A DNA stretch of 64,000 bases from Pirellulaceae bacterium (GTDB lineage Bacteria > Planctomycetota > Planctomycetia > Pirellulales > Pirellulaceae): assembly GCA_019636385.1 (NCBI GenBank), contig JAHBXT010000001.1, positions 434,001-498,000 on the forward strand. The letters run 5' to 3'. The notes under the pieces were generated by a model. That model was not told where the DNA came from, searched no databases, and saw only the letters and a program-made list of their open reading frames with translations. Positions 54,399 through 62,886 of this stretch are shown here, in pieces. Each line of letters starts with the position of its first letter. Position 1 is the first letter of the stretch. The translations under genes were made by a program, and so were the position numbers.

Positions 54399-57300
54399 AT
54401 GCACACGTTGACGAATTGCATTGTTTGGGGATTCCATATAGCTGTTTTCGGATGCTGCCTGTGCCAGAGTCTGCGGGCGGATGATTCGCCGGTGCGAGAA
54501 CTTCGGCAATTTGAGCGACAGCAGTTAACCGGCACTTACTATTCGGAAGGCATCGCTGTTGGAGATCTCAATGGCGATGGCACCCAAGACATCGTTTATG
54601 GTCCGATGTGGTACGCAGGTCCCAGTTTTGAGCAGGGGCATGAAATCTATCCGGCGGTTGCCCAACCAATGGAAAAATATGCCGACCATTTCTTTGCCTG
54701 GGTCTACGATTTCGACGGCGATGGCGCTCAAGACGTGTTGGCGGTTGGCTTTCCAGGCACAGCCGCCTATGTCTATCGCAATCCCGGCAAAGGCGTTGGT
54801 AAATGGAGCAAGCATCAAGTGTTGGACTGGGTATCCAACGAATCGCCACAGTTTACTCAATTAACCGGCAATGCCACACCGGAACTTATTTGCACACGTG
54901 ACGGGTTTTTCGGTTTTGCCACGATTGATGCCAGTCGTCCATTGGAAGCTTGGACGTTTCATCCCATCTCGGAGAAAATCGCTCCTGCGCGGTTTGGCCA
55001 CGGATTGGGCGTCGGCGATGTCAATGGTGATGGCTTGATGGATGTGATTCACTCCGGCGGCTGGTTCGAGCAGCCGGCCAGCGGAGCCAACAATGGTCGT
55101 TGGCGATTGCACGAGGTGAGCTTGAGCAACGCATACGGCGGTGCCGATATGTTCGCTTATGATGTCGATGGCGACGGTTTGAACGACATCATCACCTCCG
55201 AGGCGGCACACGACTTTGGCATTTCCTGGTACAGGCAGGTGCGCGACGGCGATCACACCAGGTTTGAGCGTCAGGTCATCATGGGGCAGCAAGCCGCTGA
55301 CAGCCAATACGGCGTACTGTTCACTGAGCCGCACAGCCTTCGCGTGGCGGACATCGATGGTGATGGCTTGCAGGACATCGTCTCAGGCAAGACCTACTAT
55401 TCGCATCACCGCCAAAGCCCGATGTGGGATGCTGGTCCGGTCGTGTATTGGTTCCGTCTAGTCCGTACGGAAGCGGGCATCGATTGGTTGCCCTATCTGA
55501 TTGACTCGGCCAGTGGCATCGGGCGGCAGGTCATCGTGGCAGACATCAACGGCGATGGATTGCCAGATGTGGCCACTGGCGGCATGTTGGGGGCTCATGT
55601 GCTGCTGCAAAAGGTTCAGCAGGTCAGCGAGGAGCAATTCAGGGCCGCGCAGCCCAAACCGTTCGTCGCCCCAGCACCTCCGGCGACACCGGCAGCCAAG
55701 CGACTGCGCGGTTCGCGCAATCCAATTGGTGCCGACGGAAAGATCTCCGACGCCATCGAAGCCGAAAAATTGAAAGTCGACGTCAGCCGCGGCACGGCAC
55801 AGCAGCAGTCGATGCAAAGTTTTCCGGAGGATCGCTGGAGTAGCGGTAAGCAGCTCTGGTGGACCGGCGGCAAGCCCGGCGATCGGCTGACTGTCGAATT
55901 GGACGTTTTGGCCGACGTGACCGCTGTGCAACTGGTTCTAACCTGCGCTCCCGACTACGGTGTCGTTCAGTTCTGGATCGACGACCAGCGGTTGGGCGAG
56001 GCCGTCGATCTGTACGAACCTAAGGTTGTTACGTCTGGCCTGTTGGAATTCGCATCGCCTCAACTTCAGGCGGGTAAGCATACGCTGTCAGTTGAAATAG
56101 TGGGTGCCAATCCCAAAGCGGTGCGGCGTTTCATGTTCGGCATCGACTGCATTCGGTTTAGGCAATCCAATCAGCCGCTGAGCGGCCCGCTGGATGGGGT
56201 ACCACCTGTGTCCAGTGACGGACGCAAATTGAATCTTGACTTTGAAACGGGCGATCTGACCGACTGGACGGCAGAAGGCCAGGCGTTTACCGGCCAACCG
56301 GTTCGTGGGGATGCAGTCGCCTTGCGCCGCGACGACGATTACAGTCGGCATGAAGGCAACTACTGGGTTGGAAGTTATGAACGGTCCGGCGATGCACCTC
56401 AAGGTACCTTGACCAGCGTCGCCTTTCGAGTTTCTCAGCCCTACGCGGCGTTTCTAATCGGTGGCGGCAACTCTCCGCAGACGCGGGTCGAGCTGTTCGT
56501 GGAAGGCCAAGCCAAGCCGTTCTTCGTAGCCAGCGGCAAACAGACTGAAAAACTCTCGCCGGTCGTGGTGGATCTGCGCGAAGTGCTGAACAAACAGGTT
56601 TATATTCGACTGGTTGACGAAAGCTCAGGTGGGTGGGGACATATCAATTTCGACCATTTTCGACTGCACCCGCAAAACCCTGTTGGCTCGATTCCCACCG
56701 AACAAGAGTTATCCCCTGACCAGTATCCCTACGCTGGGCTACCGGCCCAGCAAGCCGCTGCGGCCATGAAGCTGCCTGAAGGTTTTCACGTTATTGCCTG
56801 CGCTGCGGAGCCGAATGTAAAACAACCGATCGCCATGGCCGTAGATGATCGCGGGCGAGTCTGGATCGCTGAGGCATACGAATACCCAATCCGATCTAAA
56901 GCCGAAAAAGGGCGTGATCGCATTCTGATTTTTGAAGACACCTCTGGCGATGGTGTGTTTGATTCACACACCGTGTTCTACGAGGGCCTGAATTTGGTCA
57001 GCGGATTGGAAGTCGGGTTCGGGGGCGTGTGGGTTGGTGCAGCCCCCTACTTGCTATTCATCCCGGATGCCAACGGCGACGACATTCCGGATGGCGAACC
57101 TCAAGTATTGCTCGACGGCTGGGGCTATCAGGATACGCATGAGACACTCAACACGTTCTGCTGGGGGCCGGATGGCTGGTTGTATGGTTGCCACGGCGTC
57201 TTTACGCATTCCAAAGTTGGCAAGCCCGGCACCGAGCCTGATGCACGGGTGCCAATCAATGCTGGTGTCTGGCGTTATCATCCGTTGCGGCATGAATTCG

Positions 57301-60167
57301 AGGTGTTTGCCCACGGCACGAGTAATCCCTGGGGACTGGATTTTAATGAAGTTGGCCAAGCCTTCGTCACCGCCTGCGTCATTCCGCACCTGTATCACAT
57401 CATTCCGCAAGGTCGCTATCAACGCCAGGCGGGCCGACATTTCAATCCCCATACTTACGACAACCTCATGACTATTGCTGACCACTTTCACTACCTGGGG
57501 CCAACTCCTCACAGTGGCAACAGTCGCTCCGACGCAGCGGGTGGAGGTCATGCACACGCAGGCGCATTGATCTATCAGGGCGGTGCCTGGCCCGATGAGT
57601 ATCGCGGCGCACTGCTGATGAACAACATCCACGGCCAGCGGCTGAACATGGATCGTTTGATTCCATCCGGTTCAGGTTATGTTGGCAAACATGCTCCCGA
57701 TTTTCTTTTGACCGGCGATCAGGCATCGCAGATTCTGAATATGCAACTGGGCCCTGATGGGCAAGTGCTGATGATCGACTGGTATGACATGCAAGCTTGC
57801 CATCGCAATGAAGTCGAGGTACACGATCGTAGCAACGGACGGATTTACAAAATCTGCTACGGTCCTCATCGCGCGGTACAGGTCGAACTAGCTAAATTGA
57901 CCGACGCGCAGCTCGTACAGCACACGCTTAGTGAAAATGAGTGGTACGTCCGCCATGCGCGGCGATTGCTCCAAGAACGTGCGGCACGCGGCACCCTGGC
58001 ATCTGCCGCAACCGACCAATTGATAACGATCGCCACCACGCATGCGAGCGTGAGTCGACGCCTGCGCGCCATCTGGGCCCTGCACGTTGTCGGGACCTTT
58101 GATCAAGGACTATACGGCAAGCTATTGACCGATAGCAGCCCGCAGGTACGCGATTGGGCCGTGCGCTTGCGCATGGAGCAACTCGGCTATCGGCCGTCAG
58201 CAGACGAGCTGCAGCAACTCGTTCGGCTGGCGCAGCACGATACTTCTCCCGTGGTGCGCTTGTCGCTGGCATCGGTAGGCGCGCGACTGCCCACTGCGCA
58301 GCGCTGGTCGCTGATGGAAGCCCTGACCGGACATGGTGGGGATTCCCAGGATCATAACTTGCCACTTATGTACTGGTACGCCATGGAGCCATTGGCCGAC
58401 GAAGATCCAGATCGTGCCATGGCATTGGGCATCAGGGCCGGCCAGAACATTCCGCTGCTGCGCGAATTTATGCTGCGGCGCCTAGCAGCCTCTGGCGGTA
58501 CCGGCGATGTGCAGCGGTTGGTCAATGCGTTGGGGCGAGTCGATTCGGCTGAGATTCAACTCACGTTTTTGTCAGCAATTCAATCAGCATTGGCAGGTCA
58601 GCGACGTGCGCCACAACCCGACGGCTGGCCCGCGTTGTACGCTCAACTTGCCAGCAGTTCGTCCGCAGCGGTTCAATCGGCGGCAACGCGACTGGGCGTC
58701 GTATTTGGTGACGCGGCGGCCAGGCAACGACAACGCGAAATCCTGGCTGATACTAGTGAACCCGAATCAGCACAGTTGAGCGCCCTACAGTCGCTGCTGT
58801 CTGCTGGCGATGACCAATTGGTCAAGCCGTTGCTGGACATCATCGGCCAACGTATGGACCGCGATCGGCTGGTCGAACAAGCCATTATTGGTTTAGCACA
58901 GTACGAACAGGACACTGCAGCTCAACAATTGGTCAACGTCTATGATCGCTTGACCGCCAATCAGCGACGCGCCGCCATCGCAACATTGTGCGCGCGAAAG
59001 AGTAGCGGACACGTTCTGCTGGATGCAATTTCCGCTGGACGCATAAAAGCTGCTGACTTGACGGCTGACCTCGCGCGACAATTGGAGCATTTGTCAGATG
59101 CTGGATTGTCCGAGAAGCTGGCCAAGCAGTGGGGACAAGTGCGGCGCACAGCTGAAGATAAGTCGCAACAAATCAAGCACTATGCGCAATTGATCCACCG
59201 TAGCGACTTGCCACCCGTTGATCTGGCATTGGGGCGTGCATTGTTCGCCAAGACATGTCAGCGCTGTCACGTATTGTATGGAATCGGGCAGCAACTTGGA
59301 CCAGACATCACCGGTTCAAACCGCACCAACATCGACTATCTATTGGAAAATATCGTCGACCCCAGCGCTGTCATGGCCAAAGAATATCGCCAGTCGATCG
59401 CCCTGACCTACGATGGCCAAGTTATCACGGGCATCGTCCGCCAAGAGACGGACGCAGCAGTCACGATTCAAACTGCGGAAGCTAGCCTGGTGGTGCCCAA
59501 GGCCGAGATCGACTCGTTAAGCGAAAGCCAACAGTCGATGATGCCCGATGACCAACTGAGCCAGTTTAGCGATCACGAGGTTCGCAGCTTGTTGGCCTAT
59601 CTGCGTCACTCACAACAAACACCACTGTTGGCGACTACCGAGAATGCTCGCGACCTGTTTAACGGGCGCACGTTGGATGGCTGGTCTGGTAACATGCAGG
59701 TGTGGAGCGTGCAGGATGGCGAGATCGTCGGCAGTAGCCAAGGGCTGCACCGCAATGAATTCTTGGTCAGTGATTTACTAGCTCGTGATTTCAAACTGTC
59801 GCTTGAAGTCAAACTGGTGGACAACAAGGGCAATAGCGGTATCCAGTTCCGCAGTCGTGTCTTGCCCGAAAACGACGTGGCCGGCTACCAAGCCGACATC
59901 GGTGCGGGCTGGTGGGGCAAACTGTACGAGGAGCATGGCCGACAGATTTTGTGGAAGCAGGGAGGCGAGCAGTTTCTCAAATCCGGCCAGTGGAACACCT
60001 ATGAAATTGAAGCTATTGGCAGTCACGTCCGCACGTGGCTTAATGGCAATCTGTGTGTGGACCTAGACGATCCCGCGGGAAGCCGAGAAGGCATCTTTGC
60101 CTTGCAGGTTCATAGCGGCTCGGCAACCGAAGTACGATTCCGCAACCTTAAGCTGGAAGTCAAGTAA
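54399..60167 (+). CDS. Giant PVC-type dehydrogenase/cytochrome with FG-GAP, HEAT and DUF1080 domains
   Basis: 1922 residues from ATG 54399, which starts a signal peptide ('MHTLTNCIVWGFHIAVFGCC...LRA'). In order: FG-GAP/VCBS repeats at about 35-410, with calcium loops such as 'DLNGDGTQDIV', 'DFDGDGAQDVL', 'DVNGDGLMDVI' and 'DIDGDGLQDIV'; beta-sandwich domains (about 440-770); a membrane-bound-dehydrogenase-type propeller ('LPEGFHVIACAAEPNVKQPI', 'DRGRVWIAEAYEYP') at about 790-1160; HEAT repeats (about 1170-1590); a haem domain with CQRCH near 1620 ('ALFAKTCQRCHVLYGIGQQL'); and a C-terminal DUF1080 (3-keto-disaccharide hydrolase-like) domain from about 1748 ('DLFNGRTLDGWSGN', 'NSGIQFRSRVL'). 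Probably periplasmic sugar oxidation; substrate unknown. It stands alone. Confidence 0.88.
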   Translation: MHTLTNCIVWGFHIAVFGCCLCQSLRADDSPVRELRQFERQQLTGTYYSEGIAVGDLNGDGTQDIVYGPMWYAGPSFEQGHEIYPAVAQPMEKYADHFFAWVYDFDGDGAQDVLAVGFPGTAAYVYRNPGKGVGKWSKHQVLDWVSNESPQFTQLTGNATPELICTRDGFFGFATIDASRPLEAWTFHPISEKIAPARFGHGLGVGDVNGDGLMDVIHSGGWFEQPASGANNGRWRLHEVSLSNAYGGADMFAYDVDGDGLNDIITSEAAHDFGISWYRQVRDGDHTRFERQVIMGQQAADSQYGVLFTEPHSLRVADIDGDGLQDIVSGKTYYSHHRQSPMWDAGPVVYWFRLVRTEAGIDWLPYLIDSASGIGRQVIVADINGDGLPDVATGGMLGAHVLLQKVQQVSEEQFRAAQPKPFVAPAPPATPAAKRLRGSRNPIGADGKISDAIEAEKLKVDVSRGTAQQQSMQSFPEDRWSSGKQLWWTGGKPGDRLTVELDVLADVTAVQLVLTCAPDYGVVQFWIDDQRLGEAVDLYEPKVVTSGLLEFASPQLQAGKHTLSVEIVGANPKAVRRFMFGIDCIRFRQSNQPLSGPLDGVPPVSSDGRKLNLDFETGDLTDWTAEGQAFTGQPVRGDAVALRRDDDYSRHEGNYWVGSYERSGDAPQGTLTSVAFRVSQPYAAFLIGGGNSPQTRVELFVEGQAKPFFVASGKQTEKLSPVVVDLREVLNKQVYIRLVDESSGGWGHINFDHFRLHPQNPVGSIPTEQELSPDQYPYAGLPAQQAAAAMKLPEGFHVIACAAEPNVKQPIAMAVDDRGRVWIAEAYEYPIRSKAEKGRDRILIFEDTSGDGVFDSHTVFYEGLNLVSGLEVGFGGVWVGAAPYLLFIPDANGDDIPDGEPQVLLDGWGYQDTHETLNTFCWGPDGWLYGCHGVFTHSKVGKPGTEPDARVPINAGVWRYHPLRHEFEVFAHGTSNPWGLDFNEVGQAFVTACVIPHLYHIIPQGRYQRQAGRHFNPHTYDNLMTIADHFHYLGPTPHSGNSRSDAAGGGHAHAGALIYQGGAWPDEYRGALLMNNIHGQRLNMDRLIPSGSGYVGKHAPDFLLTGDQASQILNMQLGPDGQVLMIDWYDMQACHRNEVEVHDRSNGRIYKICYGPHRAVQVELAKLTDAQLVQHTLSENEWYVRHARRLLQERAARGTLASAATDQLITIATTHASVSRRLRAIWALHVVGTFDQGLYGKLLTDSSPQVRDWAVRLRMEQLGYRPSADELQQLVRLAQHDTSPVVRLSLASVGARLPTAQRWSLMEALTGHGGDSQDHNLPLMYWYAMEPLADEDPDRAMALGIRAGQNIPLLREFMLRRLAASGGTGDVQRLVNALGRVDSAEIQLTFLSAIQSALAGQRRAPQPDGWPALYAQLASSSSAAVQSAATRLGVVFGDAAARQRQREILADTSEPESAQLSALQSLLSAGDDQLVKPLLDIIGQRMDRDRLVEQAIIGLAQYEQDTAAQQLVNVYDRLTANQRRAAIATLCARKSSGHVLLDAISAGRIKAADLTADLARQLEHLSDAGLSEKLAKQWGQVRRTAEDKSQQIKHYAQLIHRSDLPPVDLALGRALFAKTCQRCHVLYGIGQQLGPDITGSNRTNIDYLLENIVDPSAVMAKEYRQSIALTYDGQVITGIVRQETDAAVTIQTAEASLVVPKAEIDSLSESQQSMMPDDQLSQFSDHEVRSLLAYLRHSQQTPLLATTENARDLFNGRTLDGWSGNMQVWSVQDGEIVGSSQGLHRNEFLVSDLLARDFKLSLEVKLVDNKGNSGIQFRSRVLPENDVAGYQADIGAGWWGKLYEEHGRQILWKQGGEQFLKSGQWNTYEIEAIGSHVRTWLNGNLCVDLDDPAGSREGIFALQVHSGSATEVRFRNLKLEVK

Positions 60168-60391
60168 GGCGAGCCAAGTATTGGTCGCTATTCTGACGCT
60201 CTCGGTGGGCCAACTGCATTGCTACCGTCACGAGGCAGTGGCTACTGGGAGATTTCGCCGTTTGCCTGAGCAATCACGACGCGCCAGGCTCCCTTGGCTC
60301 TCGGCCACAGCATGTCACAACTCGTGTTTGGCGGGTATACTTAGCGGCCTGGCCTAGAACGCAAACCGTTTCCAATATAGGAGAGTAAATC

Positions 60392-60910
60392 ATGCGAGGC
60401 GTAACCGGTTGGCTGATGTCGGCGCTTGTGGTGCTGGTCGGAATCAGCGGCTGTGGAAAATCTGAACCCCAAGCCACTTCACAGAATCTGTTGCCTGACG
60501 AAATGCCTGTGTGGTTGGAGTCCTATGACGATGCTCAGGCTGCCAGCGCGCGGACCGGCAAGCCGATTTTGGCAAACTTTACCGGTAGCGATTGGTGCAG
60601 CTGGTGCATTCGCCTGCACAAAGAAGTGTTCTCAACCGCCGAATTTAAGAAGTGGTCTGACAAGAATGTTGTGCTGTTGGAGCTGGACTTTCCGCGTCGC
60701 AAAGAGCTGAGTGCCGAACTGGCGCAACAGAACCAACAGTTAGCCCAAAAGTTTAAGATTCAAGGCTATCCCACGATCGTCTTTATAAACTCGGCAGGTG
60801 AACAAATCGCCACCTACGGATACGACCAAGGTGGTCCTGAAGTTTGGACGCAGCGAGCCGACGAACTGCTAGGCATCTACCCCACCGCCACACCATCCGC
60901 AACGAATTAG
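60392..60910 (+). CDS. Thioredoxin-like lipoprotein
   Basis: 172 residues. A lipoprotein signal ends at the lipobox in 'LVVLVGISGCGKSEPQ'; a TATAGGAGAG ribosome site precedes the ATG. The thioredoxin-fold domain (about 45-160) contains 'ILANFTGSDWCSWCIRLHKE', with the redox CxxC as CSWC, and the cis-proline segment 'IQGYPTIVFINSAGEQIA'. It resembles DUF255/thioredoxin_7 proteins that reduce or fold periplasmic proteins. Redox partners are unknown; exported c-type cytochromes, such as the one just upstream, need their haem-site cysteines reduced, but a link is only inferred. Confidence 0.9.
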   Translation: MRGVTGWLMSALVVLVGISGCGKSEPQATSQNLLPDEMPVWLESYDDAQAASARTGKPILANFTGSDWCSWCIRLHKEVFSTAEFKKWSDKNVVLLELDFPRRKELSAELAQQNQQLAQKFKIQGYPTIVFINSAGEQIATYGYDQGGPEVWTQRADELLGIYPTATPSATN

Positions 60911-61232
60911 GCGAGTGGCCAATACGACAAGCCTGTAGTTACTTGCCAGCCTATGGCCTGTTGCGATTGCCGTGCTCTCCATCATTTGGTGCTACCCGCC
61001 AATATCCAGTTTGGTCATCCGCTGAGGGAACGACTTACTTTTTTCCACACACTGACCAATATCGGTGCGGCCGACGTTGGTGCGTTCTATCAGCCTGGGG
61101 ATATCGTAGAGAAGACCAACGCTTCGCAGCTCCAAAGTCGCTGGCCGTAAGTTGGACTAGATAATTGATGAAGCGAATGGAATCTCCGCTGGTTATTTAA
61201 CATCAGCTTGCAGGTGTTGGTCGGCGAACTGC
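60911..61232. other. Convergent intergenic region, nothing recognised
   Basis: A frame at 60953-61150 (+) was considered and not accepted because it has no ribosome site and no known motif. No terminator with a T-run or repeat was seen. Confidence 0.4.
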
Positions 61233-62696
61233 CTATCGCCACATGGCTGAACCATTGCGAGCGGCGGGAAGCACAAGGGGCCGATGCGCAGACTGTCCAT
61301 CGCCGGGGAATAGATTGTGCGGGGGAATCGGGGTGGCCGGCTGACCACTGGTCGAATGCAGCTTGCGTTTGTACCAATCTTGCGAATCGTTAGCTGCATC
61401 GGCAGCTTGCGAATGCAATGGCTCAGGCCGATCCTGTACCGCGCTTGGTATAGGCTGGGCGGCGGCCAAGGCAATGGCTTGATCCAGCGAAATCAATGAT
61501 TGCGAACGTTCCGGTAGAATCAGCGGGACTGCCGAAGGGTCCTGAGTCGATGCACTGGTCGCGCTGTCCACGGCAGCGCTGCCGGCCATCGCTAACGGAT
61601 CGCTGGCATGCGAGGGCGACAACGAAAGCGCCTGCTGTCGATCGCGCAACGGCGGTGCACTGGATTGAGCAGCCGATGCAAGCTGCACATCGGCTGCTGT
61701 GCTTTGTTGGCGGCGCAGGCGAGGCGCGTAGGCTAACAGGTCTTTCGGACTATCGTCGATCAACCATTGATTCCAATTGACCTGAAAGTCGCCAATCGAC
61801 TGGTAGCCGTAGGTCTGTGCCAGCGCCTGCGGCCAGTTCTCTGAACGCATACCCGCGTTTAGAAATTGGATGAACTCGTGTGGGCCAGCTTGGTCCAACA
61901 GGAATTGCACTGCCGAATGCCCTTGAGCATAAAGTGGCAAAATATCTTGAGGATATTCCTTCAATCGAAACATTTCATTGAAGGCCAGGCCCCGTCCCGA
62001 TTTTAGAAACTGGCGTAAGAAGTGGCGATGTTTCTGCTTCTCTGCTTCATGTTCGACGGTGGTCGCCGCGCCTTCGTCGGCCCATCTGGGAACGTACTTG
62101 TTCAGTCGGCCGAAGTACGTGGCCAGCAGAGTGTGCGTAATTTCATGAGGTAAGACACTATCCAAGATGCGCTCACGTGTTCCTTGCACGCTCATCATCC
62201 AATTGCCGGGAATACCATGGCTGAGCGCAAATCGCGTCTCGCCACCTGCACCTAAGTTCTCCGAGTCTTGTACATGGATAGGACAGCGCTGCGACCAGTC
62301 CGGCAATTCGTGACCAAACCAATGCATGGCCAGCTCTTGGCGTTGCGATTCGGCAGCTTCCGCCACCTGCTGAGCCCAATGCGACTCGGACGCAAACACG
62401 ATAAAGTTTGTGGAATGCGCCACGAACTGACTGCGGCGCGGTGCTGGTGTTGTTCCGCGCACCACTGAAGGTCCAAGCTGTGCTGGGGACATTACGGGAA
62501 CTGAAAACGGCATCATGTTTGGAGCCATCCCGGGCAGCATCTGTGGTGTGACGCTGGACATCATCGGACCAGGATAGGCCGCATGCATGTGAGCCGCTGG
62601 CGGGATCGCCTGATGCAGAAACTGCGCCTCAACAGCGGCCGATAAGCAGACAGATAGTACTAGCCCCAGGACGGGGCGCAATCGACGAGCCTCCAT
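61233..62696 (-). CDS. Exported HExxH metallopeptidase-like protein
   Basis: 487 residues from ATG 62696, with GGGAGA seven bases upstream; the frame is open to 62825. A signal peptide (MEARRLRPVLGLVLSVCLSA) is followed by a Pro/Met-rich segment. The middle domain has 'LPHEITHTLLATYFGRLNKY' (HExxH zinc site: HEITH near residue 185) and 'VPRWADEGAATTVEHEAEKQ', where the Glu of 'ADEG' would be the third ligand as in gluzincins. 'GHSAVQFLLDQAGPHEFIQF' further on is typical of this fold, resembling DUF1570-type planctomycete proteins. Residues 340-487 are Ala/Ser/Gln-rich and variable. Substrate unknown. Confidence 0.78.
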   Translation of the reverse strand: MEARRLRPVLGLVLSVCLSAAVEAQFLHQAIPPAAHMHAAYPGPMMSSVTPQMLPGMAPNMMPFSVPVMSPAQLGPSVVRGTTPAPRRSQFVAHSTNFIVFASESHWAQQVAEAAESQRQELAMHWFGHELPDWSQRCPIHVQDSENLGAGGETRFALSHGIPGNWMMSVQGTRERILDSVLPHEITHTLLATYFGRLNKYVPRWADEGAATTVEHEAEKQKHRHFLRQFLKSGRGLAFNEMFRLKEYPQDILPLYAQGHSAVQFLLDQAGPHEFIQFLNAGMRSENWPQALAQTYGYQSIGDFQVNWNQWLIDDSPKDLLAYAPRLRRQQSTAADVQLASAAQSSAPPLRDRQQALSLSPSHASDPLAMAGSAAVDSATSASTQDPSAVPLILPERSQSLISLDQAIALAAAQPIPSAVQDRPEPLHSQAADAANDSQDWYKRKLHSTSGQPATPIPPHNLFPGDGQSAHRPLVLPAARNGSAMWR

Positions 62697-62886
62697 GCTC
62701 GATTCTCCCTTTAATTTTGCTCTATCACGACAGTTCCCGTCGCGGTCAGGCGGCAGTCTAGTTAACCCACTCGACCGTCGAAAGTGCAATCCGTTGATAG
62801 CATTACCGTGATCCGATAGCAGCAAATGGCGAAAGGTTGTACAACTGTGGAGTCATGAACGTGTGCCGACCACGAAATTCGCGTGG

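Noticed and set aside
60953..61150. 65-codon ORF between the thioredoxin and peptidase genes
   Set aside because: No ribosome site, no recognisable motif, and several overlapping frames of similar length.
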